From positions 1 through 5,884 of the forward strand of contig JAEYTN010000225.1 in NCBI GenBank assembly GCA_023433985.1: a stretch of 5,884 bases of DNA, written 5' to 3'. This DNA comes from Pseudomonadota bacterium (GTDB taxonomy: Bacteria; Pseudomonadota; Alphaproteobacteria; Rhizobiales; Devosiaceae). Position 1 is the first letter of the stretch, and each line of letters starts with the position of its first letter. A program made the translations under genes and the position numbers. Below, in pieces: positions 1 through 5,884 of this stretch. Under the pieces are notes generated by a model, which did not search any database, was not told the DNA's origin, and saw only the letters and a program-made list of their open reading frames with translations.

Positions 1-991
1 GCCAGTATTCCTGGATGCGGGGGGCCCCGAGCGTCACCGTTGCGCCAGAAGGCGTCATGGCAATTCGCACGTCCTCGGCAGCAGCCGGGTCGGCCGGCGA
101 ACCCTCGAGGCTTAAAGCGGCATCGGAAATCGCGGCGCTACCACTCTCCAGCTTCAGCAGATTTTGCAGCAGCAGCTGGCTGCTGTCTTCGAAATCCGGC
201 GGTGCGCCGGAGGCGAGGGTCAGGCTTGTCGACACCGCAACTCCAGCGGGCGCCATCGCCACCAGCGTCTCCATCAGTGCTTCCGACGGAGTGGCGCCCG
301 ACAGGTTCAGGCGCCCGCCATTGAACTCCGCGCGCCACTCGAACGGCGAGGCCAGCGGCGGCTCAACCTCGCTGAAGCCGAGCTTCACCCCGTTGGGCGA
401 GTGGCCGGGCTTCACGAGTTGCGCGTATCCCTCGCTCGATTCCGCACGCCCCGACAGTGTCAGGTTCAGGTCCGCCAGCGCAACTTCGCCCTCATCGAGC
501 CGGCTGGCGCTCTCGACCGCATAGCGAGCCGCTGCGATCCAGGTCGCACGATCCGGCGCGCCCGACATGAGGCGAAGCGAGTCGACAGCCCCCTCTCCGG
601 CTAGCTCCATGATCTCCTCGCGGGCAGCCTCATCGGGCAGGCCGCCGGACAGCGCCAACCGGCCATCCGACACGGTAACGACGAACGGAAACGGGCTGAC
701 ATATTCAGCCAGGACGACCTTCGAGACGACGGCGCGGACGCCATGCACGGCGGCGACCCTTGCGGCGGCCTCGTCGATCATCCGCTGCGTGGTCGCCGTC
801 CCGGTCAGCACCGCGTCCTGCGCGTCGAACGTGACCGAGGCCCAGGTCTGGGCGCCGTCCGTGAGCTGGGCGCGGCTGCGTGCCTCGAGATCGCCGGGTA
901 TCGCGGCCCCGGAGGTGAGAACGGCAGCGGCGGTTCCGCCAACGACCGTGAGTAGAGCCGGAATGCCCCACTTGAGGAATGTGCCGCTCAT
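1..991 (-). CDS. BON-repeat / OmpA-type envelope protein, N-terminal part (C-terminus beyond window)
   Basis: An open frame of 330 codons runs from ATG at 991 off the left edge without a stop. Residues 7-30 are a hydrophobic segment (WGIPALLTVVGG...), probably a signal anchor or uncleaved signal. Residues 35-94 look like a BON domain, with the pattern VTFDAQDAVLTGTAT followed by a helix and VHGVRAVVSKV. Two further units follow: residues 100-132 (PFPFVV...GRLALSGGLPDEA) resemble residues 214-247 (SPFEWR...GRLNLSGATPSEA), and 170-193 resemble 284-312, so a block of about 114 residues is duplicated. This matches alphaproteobacterial OmpA-family proteins that carry several BON-like repeats before a C-terminal peptidoglycan-binding OmpA domain; that domain is not in the window and is inferred. 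The likely role is linking inner membrane or periplasm to the cell wall. GGGGA lies 4 bases before the start. Family confidence is good; exact function is unknown. Confidence 0.8.
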   Translation of the reverse strand, partial: MSGTFLKWGIPALLTVVGGTAAAVLTSGAAIPGDLEARSRAQLTDGAQTWASVTFDAQDAVLTGTATTQRMIDEAAARVAAVHGVRAVVSKVVLAEYVSPFPFVVTVSDGRLALSGGLPDEAAREEIMELAGEGAVDSLRLMSGAPDRATWIAAARYAVESASRLDEGEVALADLNLTLSGRAESSEGYAQLVKPGHSPNGVKLGFSEVEPPLASPFEWRAEFNGGRLNLSGATPSEALMETLVAMAPAGVAVSTSLTLASGAPPDFEDSSQLLLQNLLKLESGSAAISDAALSLEGSPADPAAAEDVRIAMTPSGATVTLGAPRIQEYW

Positions 992-1185
992 CTTGTCCCC
1001 GGAAGATCAGATCCTGTGGCTGGATCCCGCCTCGCGACGAGCCATAGCCGCAATCCTTGAATCGGAAAAGTGCGCCAACTGTTTGTCAGCTGCGCATTTT
1101 TGTGCGCCCGGCGCAGAACAGGCCGCCACCAAAGAGAAAGGCCCGGCAGAGCCGGGCCTTTCCAATCTATTCGAGACAGAGAACC
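992..1185. other. Intergenic gap between porin end and BON-protein start
   Basis: This gap holds the porin terminator (1131-1161) and the presumed promoter of the minus-strand BON gene. A near-perfect 13-base palindrome, TGCGCC-C-GGCGCA, lies at 1103-1115. A small inverted repeat, GCGCA/TGCGC, lies at 1092-1107, and GATCC/GGATC at 1010-1026 sits just upstream of the BON-gene start. No convincing -35/-10 pair was found, and no coding sequence is supported. Confidence 0.5.
1131..1161 (-). terminator. Rho-independent terminator of the porin gene
   Basis: A perfect 11-bp inverted repeat (AAAGGCCCGGC at 1137-1147, loop AGA, GCCGGGCCTTT at 1151-1161) lies 25 bases past the porin stop. Read on the minus strand, the GC-rich stem is followed by TTTCTCTTT, the expected U-rich tail. 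It should separate porin transcription from the BON gene downstream. The A/T flanks are part of the stem, so it might also work in the other direction. Confidence 0.9.
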
Positions 1186-2568
1186 TTACTCGAAGGTCTT
1201 CTTGAACTCGGACTCGATCTTGTAGCCTTCTTCCGAAGTGACCGTGCCCTTGATCGAGGAGGTGTAACCACCGCCCGGAGCCCAAGCCAGCTTGGCCGAA
1301 CCGTAGAACAGGTCGTCGACGTTGACCGGGTTCTCGCTGTTCACGTAGCCGACTTCACCGGTGAGCGTGATGCTCTCGGTGACTTCAGCCGAGACCGAAG
1401 CCGCGATCTGGTAGTTGTCGTAGCCCGGCCCGATGTCCTGGAAGTAGTAGCGACCGCCAACAGTCAGGGTCACGCCATCCGAGACGGCGAAGGCAGCCGA
1501 ACCACCAGCACCGTAGTCCGTCGCGCCGTCACGATCGTCGGCTTCGAACGAGGCCGCCAGCGTGAACATGTCGAACGTGGCCGAGGCCGACGCCAGGATG
1601 TTCCAGTAGTCTTCGACCGGGTTCAGGACGGTGAGGACGTCGTTGTGACCGTAAGCACCGGCCAGCACGACCTTGAAGTTGTCGAACGTACCAGCGAAAC
1701 CGGCGTGGAAGCCCCAGTCTTCGACTTCACCATCCAGCACGCCAGCGGCGACACCGGTGATGTGAGCGGAGATGCCGTCACCCTTGTAGGCGATCACGCC
1801 AACAGCGGTACCAGCGTTGCCGTTGTCGGCAAGGTCGCCCGGAGGAACGTTGTCGGTAACGACGTTGTCACCGTCGAGCTTCTCGAGACCAGCGCTGACC
1901 GAGAAGCCATTGCCGAGGTCCGAAGTCACCTGGATGACGTGGCCGCCATCGGGCAGGCTCACGCTGTCGCCCCAGTTCACGCCCAGGTCGACGGCTTCCG
2001 AGTTGAACAGGCCGAGCCAGTTCAGGGGCTCGTCGTCGCCCTTGTTCATGATCGAGCCCTTCTTGCCCGCCATGATCACGGTCGAGTCGCCGATCGAGAC
2101 GTAGGCCTCGTCGAGAACCACGCCGCCGGTGTCCGAAGAACCGATGCCGGTCACTTCGTTGTCGGTACGACGATGGTTGACTTCCTTGAGCTTCAGGACG
2201 GCCTTGGCCGGGCCGAAGTCGGAGTCGGCGGTAGCAACGAACTTGATCCAAGCGTCGAAGCGCGACTGCCAGTCGTTGTTGTCGTCGTCGCCCGGCGCAA
2301 TACCGTCGTCGGCGCCGATGAAGTCAACGGAACCGTCACCGGTCGCGACGCTGATCGGAAGACCGCGGTAGTCACCCCAGGTGAACTTGTACTTCACTTC
2401 GCCGGTGATCTGGAGGCAGTTGGTGTCGGACGAGATCGTCAGACCCGACAGGCCGAGGGAGTCGCAAACGTCGAGCGACGTCAGAACGCCGAGATCAGCG
2501 GCGTAGGCGCCGGTGGTCGACAGACCAGCCACCGCGAGAGAACCCAGAAGAAGGTTCCTGATTTTCAT
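1186..2568 (-). CDS. Outer-membrane porin, Porin_2 (alphaproteobacterial) family
   Basis: A complete 460-residue protein. Residues 1-23 are a classic signal peptide (basic MKIRN, hydrophobic core, cleavage after AYA before AD). The mature N-terminus shows the family signature: CDSLG near residue 35, a second cysteine at 51 (NTCLQ-like context, here TNCLQITGEVKYKF), then the first beta strand. The rest is alternating amphipathic strands with acidic, glycine-rich loops such as DDDNND at 94-99, as expected for a 16-strand trimeric general-diffusion porin. It ends in EFKKTFE, with Phe at the penultimate position and not the last. Length is normal to slightly long for the family. The start is fixed by GGAGGT at 2579-2574, six bases upstream. 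Codons are strongly biased (AAG, GTC, GGC, TAA stop), as expected for a very abundant protein. A strong terminator follows. Substrate specificity cannot be read from sequence. Confidence 0.93.
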   Translation of the reverse strand: MKIRNLLLGSLAVAGLSTTGAYAADLGVLTSLDVCDSLGLSGLTISSDTNCLQITGEVKYKFTWGDYRGLPISVATGDGSVDFIGADDGIAPGDDDNNDWQSRFDAWIKFVATADSDFGPAKAVLKLKEVNHRRTDNEVTGIGSSDTGGVVLDEAYVSIGDSTVIMAGKKGSIMNKGDDEPLNWLGLFNSEAVDLGVNWGDSVSLPDGGHVIQVTSDLGNGFSVSAGLEKLDGDNVVTDNVPPGDLADNGNAGTAVGVIAYKGDGISAHITGVAAGVLDGEVEDWGFHAGFAGTFDNFKVVLAGAYGHNDVLTVLNPVEDYWNILASASATFDMFTLAASFEADDRDGATDYGAGGSAAFAVSDGVTLTVGGRYYFQDIGPGYDNYQIAASVSAEVTESITLTGEVGYVNSENPVNVDDLFYGSAKLAWAPGGGYTSSIKGTVTSEEGYKIESEFKKTFE

Positions 2569-2616
2569 TATTGACCTCCAAAGTCAGTCATTCGTTGGTG
2601 CCGGTTTGACCCGACG

Positions 2617-2678
2617 GTTTGTCGAAACGCGACCACACTTGTCTGTGTGTGTTGCCGTCGCGTTTGCGACCGACAAAC
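2617..2678 (-). repeat. Interrupted 17-bp inverted repeat in the porin leader
   Basis: GTTTGTCG (2617-2624) plus AAACGCGAC (2625-2633) are complementary to GTCGCGTTT (2657-2665) plus CGACAAAC (2671-2678), giving 9 + 8 paired bases with a 5-base bulge (2666-2670) and a 23-base loop. The loop itself can pair CACAC (2634-2638) with GTGTG (2645-2649). The right arm alone also forms a local hairpin, GTCGC-GTTT-GCGAC (2657-2670), which excludes part of the long stem. It lies about 50-110 bases before the porin start. It could be an RNA structure in the leader or a double operator; sequence alone cannot decide. Confidence 0.65.
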
Positions 2679-2705
2679 GATCCCATGCATGGATTCGCAA
2701 GACCC

Positions 2706-2733
2706 ACTCTACGCAGGTCGGGATGTGGCGCAA
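2706..2733 (-). promoter_or_regulatory. Candidate porin promoter (weak match)
   Basis: On the minus strand TTGCGC (2733-2728) and TAGAGT (2711-2706) are separated by 16 bases, an acceptable but imperfect sigma-70-type pair (3/6 and 4/6 matches). It would give a leader of roughly 130 bases that includes the long inverted repeat. Alphaproteobacterial promoters are often degenerate, so this is only a candidate. Confidence 0.25.
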
Positions 2734-2829
2734 TCTCAGAATGGCCGAATTGGGGCACGACCAAGGTGGTTGCGAGAAGCCTGTTGCAGATTCAGCACAG
2801 GTTCGGAAACCACCTGTTAAGACATGTGA

Positions 2830-2869
2830 ACGCCCTGCCGCCGGGGCGTCACGCGGGGCCTTCAGGCCC
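2830..2869 (-). terminator. Weak hairpin region at the end of the TPR-sulfotransferase gene
   Basis: Two small stems lie at the gene end: GGGCC/GGCCC (2856-2860 and 2865-2869), whose loop overlaps the TGA stop, and ACGCCC/GGGCGT (2830-2835 and 2844-2849) with an 8-base loop. Neither is followed by a clear T run on the minus strand, so intrinsic termination is doubtful and some read-through toward the porin is possible. Confidence 0.3.
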
Positions 2870-4622
2870 AGAGTTCCGGGCGTGCGGCCCGCCAGGCGGC
2901 GTTGTGCGCCTGGCGGTTGCCGAGCAGGCGCTCGAGCGGCCAGTCGCCCAGTTGCGGCTCGGAACGGGCATCGCCCATGCAGGCTTCCGACCAGCCGAGG
3001 CCGCAGAAATCGAGCAGGCGGTTGATCTCACCCTTGCGGTCGTCGCGCAGCCTGGTGAGATCGATCTCGTAGATTCTGCCGGGGAACAGGCGGTTCCACG
3101 CCGCCATCTGCTCTTCGAAGGCGGCGTAGTAGGCGCTGAGCTCGTCGAGGTCGTTCGACCACTCGTAGCCCGTGGAGGTGAAGTACTTTTCGTAGATGGC
3201 GATGATGTGCTCGGGGCGCGGGCGCAGGGAGCGGATGATGCGGGCGTTGGGCAGAGCGAGCCGGATATAGCCCACGTAGCGGAAATTGGACGGCAGCGTG
3301 TCGACGATCCGCATGCCGGAGGCGGCGAGGCTCTGGGCCTCGCGCATATAGGCGCGGCCGAGCTCGGTGAACCGGTCGGACGGGATTTCCGAGATCGGGG
3401 CGTCGCCAATCTCTGCTTTGAGCTCCGCCACCAGGCGAGCCATGGTGGGAAGTTCTCCAACTCCCTCGATGGCGGGATGATGGGAGAGAATCGTCTCGAC
3501 GGTCGATTTGCCCGAGCGCGGCAGGCCGACGACGAAGATGGGAGTCGGCTCGTAGAAGCCGCCATCGGAGCGTGGGCCGGACACGCCCTCGAAGCGTGCC
3601 GCGTCGCGGGCAAGTTCGGCGGTGGCGCGCGCCGGCGAGGTGACCACGGTGCGCCGGTTCAGGGCGTTGGCAGCAACGTAGGCGGCGATGGCGCCCTCGT
3701 GGTCGTCGAGGTCGGTCAGCGCCTTGCCGAGCGCGAAGCCGGCGAAGACCCGCTCCTCGGCGGGCGCCGACTCGTCGGCGAAGAGCTTAGCGGCGGCCTC
3801 GACCTCGGCGTCGCGGCTCTCGTGGCGCACCATGTAGGACAGGTGGAGCTGCGCCTCGCCGAAGCGGGGATCGAGGTCGATCGCGCGGCGGTAGGCAGCG
3901 GCGGCGTCATGGAGGCGGCCCAGATGGTAGAGGGCGCGGCCGCGACGGAGATGCAGCCGGGCATCGCCGGGCAGCTCCTTGAGCGCCCGGTCCAGCAGCT
4001 CGAGCACTTCAGCGGCGCGGCCCTCGTTGTCGAGTGCGGCGGCCAGGCCGTTGATGGCGGCGGCATAGCGGGGACGCAGGTGCACCGCGCGCCGATAGGC
4101 CGACTCGGCGTCGAACAGGTAGCCGGCATCGCGCAGGGCATTGGCGAGGTTGAAATGGAACCCGGCCTCCTGCGGCCTCAGGCGCACGGCTTGCCGGTAA
4201 GTCTCGACCGCTTCGCCGAAGCGCTTGAGCGAGCGGAGCGCCATGCCCTTGTTGGAATAGGCCTCGGCGTAGTCCGGCTTGTGGGCGATGGCCCGGTCGA
4301 GGGCGGCGATCGCCTTTTCGTGCTGGCCCGCAGCGTTCAGCGCCACGCCCAGGTTGCACAGGTACTGGGGATCGGCCGCGTTGGCCTTCACCGCACGGGT
4401 GATGAGGGTGACGGCCTCGTCCGCCCTGCCCTGCGAGAGCCGGACGAGCCCCAGCAGGTGGTTGGCGGCCGGCTGCTTGCCGTCGAGGGTCAGAACCTGT
4501 TCGTAAAGGCCTGCGGCCTCGTTCGCCCTGCCCGACTGATGTAGGGATAACCCCTTCTGCAACAAGTCGGATATGACCTGTGGCTTCCCATGCTGAGGAA
4601 GCTGCCGGGGCGCTTTGGGCAT
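2862..4622 (-). CDS. TPR-repeat protein with C-terminal sulfotransferase-like domain
   Basis: A 586-residue protein with no signal peptide, so probably cytoplasmic. Residues 16-253 form about seven tandem TPR units of 34 residues (for example LGVALNAAGQHEKAIAALDRA at 91-111), with a degenerate one at 290-323. Residues 361-586 match the bacterial sulfotransferase fold: beta strand PIFVVG, loop GLPRSGKS (366-373), DTLPSNF at 441-447 (usual form DK.P.NF), LPNARII at 457-463, an arginine-rich segment RPRPEHIIAIY at 467-477, and a late Y/DL segment. TPR-sulfotransferases normally transfer sulfate from PAPS to glycans, lipids or proteins, with TPRs binding the partner. Here the loop is GKS where GTT is usual, and the Ser expected near 475 is Ala, so donor use is uncertain. 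The ATG lacks a clear Shine-Dalgarno sequence; the first TPR starts soon after it, which supports this start. Confidence 0.85.
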   Translation of the reverse strand: MPKAPRQLPQHGKPQVISDLLQKGLSLHQSGRANEAAGLYEQVLTLDGKQPAANHLLGLVRLSQGRADEAVTLITRAVKANAADPQYLCNLGVALNAAGQHEKAIAALDRAIAHKPDYAEAYSNKGMALRSLKRFGEAVETYRQAVRLRPQEAGFHFNLANALRDAGYLFDAESAYRRAVHLRPRYAAAINGLAAALDNEGRAAEVLELLDRALKELPGDARLHLRRGRALYHLGRLHDAAAAYRRAIDLDPRFGEAQLHLSYMVRHESRDAEVEAAAKLFADESAPAEERVFAGFALGKALTDLDDHEGAIAAYVAANALNRRTVVTSPARATAELARDAARFEGVSGPRSDGGFYEPTPIFVVGLPRSGKSTVETILSHHPAIEGVGELPTMARLVAELKAEIGDAPISEIPSDRFTELGRAYMREAQSLAASGMRIVDTLPSNFRYVGYIRLALPNARIIRSLRPRPEHIIAIYEKYFTSTGYEWSNDLDELSAYYAAFEEQMAAWNRLFPGRIYEIDLTRLRDDRKGEINRLLDFCGLGWSEACMGDARSEPQLGDWPLERLLGNRQAHNAAWRAARPELWA

Positions 4623-4715
4623 AGTCGGGTGCCGGGAATAATAGAGGGAGGGCTGCCTTGCCTATGCCGCAAGTAGTCTCGCATATGAGCGCAAACAAGG
4701 GCGGATAACACAAAA
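4623..4715. promoter_or_regulatory. Divergent promoter region between the TPR and SDR genes
   Basis: This 93-base gap must serve two genes that point apart. On the minus strand TATTAT (4643-4638) is a good -10 box match but has no clear -35; if used, the TPR gene leader would be only about 10 bases. On the plus strand TTGCCT (4658-4663) and CATATG (4682-4687) are 18 bases apart, a weak promoter-like pair for the SDR. Both assignments are tentative. Confidence 0.35.
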
Positions 4716-5459
4716 ATGACGGAACCAAAGGTCGCACTGGTGACGGGCGCCACTTCGGGCATCGGACGGGCAACGGCGATCGGGCTGGGCAAGGCCGGCT
4801 ACCGGGTCGCGATTCTCGGGCGCCGCGAGGAAGAGCTGAAACGTACGGCCGAACTCGCGGACGCCCGCTATTGGGGCACCTGCGACGTGGCCGACCCGGC
4901 GGCGGTGCATCGCTACTTCACCGACCTCAGGGCCAAGCTCGGCCGGATCGACATGGTGTTCAACAATGCGGGCATGTTCGCCCCGCAGATGACCTTCGGC
5001 GACGTGGACATCGAGACCTGGAAGCGCATGGTCGACGTGAACCTCAACGGCGCTTTCTATGTGGCGCGCGAGGCGTTCCGGGCGATGCGCGACCAGCATC
5101 CGCAGGGTGGCCGCATCATCAACAACGGCTCGATTTCGGCCTATGTGCCGCGTCCCGGCGCCGCCGGCTATACCGCAACCAAGCACGCGATCACCGGGCT
5201 CACCAAGGCGATCTCGCTCGATGGGCGGGCCTTCAGCATCGCGTGCGGGCAGATCGATATCGGCAACACCGCCACCGACATGACCTCGAAAATGACGTCG
5301 GGCTCGCTGCAGGCGAACGGCACGATGATGCCGGAGCCGACCTTCGATGTGCAGCACGTGGTCGACGCGGTGCTCTACATGGCCGGGCTGCCGCTCGAGG
5401 CGAACGTGCAGTTCATGACCGTCATGGCGACGAACATGCCTTACATCGGAAGGGGTTGA
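4716..5459 (+). CDS. Short-chain dehydrogenase/reductase (classical SDR)
   Basis: A 247-residue protein of the usual classical SDR length. It has the Rossmann cofactor motif TGATSGIG at residues 10-17, NNAG at 83-86, and an intact catalytic tetrad: Asn109 (VNLNG), Ser139, Tyr152 and Lys156 in YTATK, with the usual 13-residue Ser-Tyr spacing. Arg36-Arg37 at the end of the second strand (LGRR) favour NADP(H), by family knowledge. It should reduce or oxidise a carbonyl/alcohol group in the cytoplasm; the substrate is unknown. The segment GQIDIGNTATDM (178-189) takes the place of the common PG.(I/V).T region, and the end is TNMPYIGRG, features of a subgroup of uncharacterised SDRs. Only a weak GGGCGG lies upstream. 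It does not overlap either neighbour, so it looks independently transcribed. Confidence 0.92.
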   Translation: MTEPKVALVTGATSGIGRATAIGLGKAGYRVAILGRREEELKRTAELADARYWGTCDVADPAAVHRYFTDLRAKLGRIDMVFNNAGMFAPQMTFGDVDIETWKRMVDVNLNGAFYVAREAFRAMRDQHPQGGRIINNGSISAYVPRPGAAGYTATKHAITGLTKAISLDGRAFSIACGQIDIGNTATDMTSKMTSGSLQANGTMMPEPTFDVQHVVDAVLYMAGLPLEANVQFMTVMATNMPYIGRG

Positions 5460-5597
5460 GCGAAGCTACGCAGTGCCACGTAGCTGTGTGGCTTTGCTGC
5501 ATCGCTTAGCACTCGAACGAATTGAGCAATAGCGATCCTGGCTGGTCGCTGCCGCCGAAGCAGATCAGCACTCGCATATTCGACTTGGAGTATGCGG
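5460..5597. other. Intergenic gap between SDR and outer-membrane barrel genes
   Basis: A perfect 7-bp inverted repeat, AGCTACG (5464-5470) and CGTAGCT (5479-5485) with an 8-base loop, starts five bases after the SDR stop. It has no clean T run, so it is at best a weak terminator. The 8-base direct repeat AGCACTCG occurs at 5508-5515 and 5567-5574. A promoter for the downstream gene must lie here or in the SDR end, but no convincing -35/-10 pair was found. Confidence 0.45.
5587..5590 (+). promoter_or_regulatory. Ribosome binding site that decides the start of the barrel gene
   Basis: GGAG lies 7 bases before ATG at 5598, an ideal distance, but only 1 base before the in-frame ATG at 5592. This favours the 5598 start and gives an N-terminus MKFSTF typical of exported proteins. 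Confidence 0.6.
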
Positions 5598-5884
5598 ATG
5601 AAATTTTCGACTTTTCTGCTCGGTGGGGTCGCCTTTTTGGGGCTGAGCTGCGCGGCATTCGCGGCTGACCTGATCATCGAGGAACCCGTGGCTTCCGCGG
5701 TGCTGAGCTCCGGCGCCGACTGGTCCGGCTTCTACGTGGGCGCCTTCGCCGGTTACGGCGCCGGCACCATCACGCTCGATGCCGCCGACGGCACCGTGCC
5801 GCCGCCCGACGTGTTCCCGATCGACGAGGACGTCGAGGGCTGGCTGGGCGGCGCCCAGATCGGCTTCAACCTGCAGGATGGCAG
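5598..5884 (+). CDS. Outer-membrane beta-barrel protein, Omp25/Omp31-like, N-terminal part
   Basis: An open frame of 95 codons runs off the right edge without a stop. Residues 1-22 are a signal peptide with a Lys-containing start, a hydrophobic core and cleavage after AFA before AD. The mature protein begins with an acidic, Pro/Val-containing linker, then WSGFYVGAFAGYG at 42-54, the hallmark first strand of small alphaproteobacterial barrel proteins (usual form W.GFY.G...GYG), an acidic loop, and GWLGGAQIGFNLQ at 81-93, the usual second strand (GG..GYN.Q). Members are abundant 8-stranded outer-membrane proteins of about 200-280 residues, important for envelope integrity and, in pathogens, as surface antigens. 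Cys18 lies inside the signal core, but its context GLSC is a poor lipobox. The C-terminus is not visible. Confidence 0.85.
   Translation, partial: MKFSTFLLGGVAFLGLSCAAFAADLIIEEPVASAVLSSGADWSGFYVGAFAGYGAGTITLDAADGTVPPPDVFPIDEDVEGWLGGAQIGFNLQDG

Larger units (their letters stand above)
2569..2861. other. 293-base gap carrying the porin leader/promoter region
   Basis: No gene is supported here. Reading toward the porin (minus strand), it contains a weak end-of-gene hairpin region for the TPR gene, an ACAGGT/ACCTGT inverted repeat (2797-2802 and 2812-2817), an AGGTGGTT/AACCACCT inverted repeat (2764-2771 and 2808-2815), a candidate promoter (2706-2733), the palindrome CCATGCATGG (2683-2692), a long interrupted inverted repeat (2617-2678), and the porin ribosome binding site (2574-2579). 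Confidence 0.6.

Noticed and set aside
15..1205. Several plus-strand open frames at the left end (15-524, 164-604, 567-1205)
   Set aside because: They are antisense to the BON-repeat protein, which has a membrane segment and duplicated modules. The products are Ser/Ala/Arg-rich without domain signatures.
2274..2293. Repetitive GTTGTTGTCGTCGTCG stretch resembling a microsatellite
   Set aside because: It is in frame within the porin and encodes an Asp/Asn-rich surface loop, which is ordinary for these porins.
1057..2574. A 505-codon plus-strand open frame covering the whole porin gene
   Set aside because: It is antisense to a clear porin with signal peptide, ribosome binding site and terminator. 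Its protein is low-complexity, rich in Val, Asp and Arg, and shows no recognisable domain. Biased codons on the opposite strand explain it.
2619..4544. A 641-codon plus-strand open frame antisense to the TPR-sulfotransferase
   Set aside because: The opposite strand encodes unmistakable TPR repeats and a sulfotransferase fold. The antisense product has no recognisable domain and is a high-GC shadow.
4662..5357. A 231-codon minus-strand open frame opposite the SDR
   Set aside because: The SDR on the plus strand has every catalytic motif. The antisense product is His/Arg-rich and featureless.
5649..5654. Cys18 of the barrel protein as a lipoprotein attachment site
   Set aside because: The context GLSC lacks the usual Leu at -3, while a good signal peptidase I site (AFA before AD) follows at once.
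5441..5677. A 78-codon minus-strand frame across the gap before the barrel gene
   Set aside because: It overlaps the signal-peptide coding part of the barrel gene and the end of the SDR, and shows no motif.

Overview
The window looks like chromosomal DNA from an alphaproteobacterium, most likely of the order Hyphomicrobiales (Rhizobiales). The evidence is high GC with C/G-ending codons, a Porin_2-type porin, a BON/OmpA-type envelope protein with the paired repeats typical of that group, and an Omp25/Omp31-like small beta-barrel. No genus can be assigned by eye.

Layout, left to right. Positions 1-991 (minus) hold the N-terminal 330 codons of a BON-repeat envelope protein whose C-terminus lies outside the window. 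A 194-base gap contains a textbook hairpin terminator for the next gene. Positions 1186-2568 (minus) encode a complete 460-residue outer-membrane porin with a strong ribosome binding site. Its 293-base upstream gap carries a striking 17-bp interrupted inverted repeat that would fall in the porin leader RNA if transcription starts further upstream. Positions 2862-4622 (minus) encode a 586-residue protein with N-terminal TPR repeats and a C-terminal sulfotransferase-like domain. A 93-base divergent gap separates it from a 247-residue short-chain dehydrogenase/reductase at 4716-5459 (plus). After a 138-base gap, an outer-membrane beta-barrel gene starts at 5598 (plus) and runs off the right end.

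Three of the five genes (BON/OmpA-type, porin, small barrel) encode envelope proteins, but spacing, strand and the porin terminator suggest mostly separate transcription units, not one operon. The SDR is not obviously linked in function to its neighbours. No mobile element, CRISPR array, tRNA or rRNA gene was seen.

Nothing here makes a convincing undescribed system. The two observations most worth following are the sulfotransferase-like domain, whose phosphosulfate-binding loop reads as a perfect Walker A motif, and the competing inverted repeats in the porin leader.
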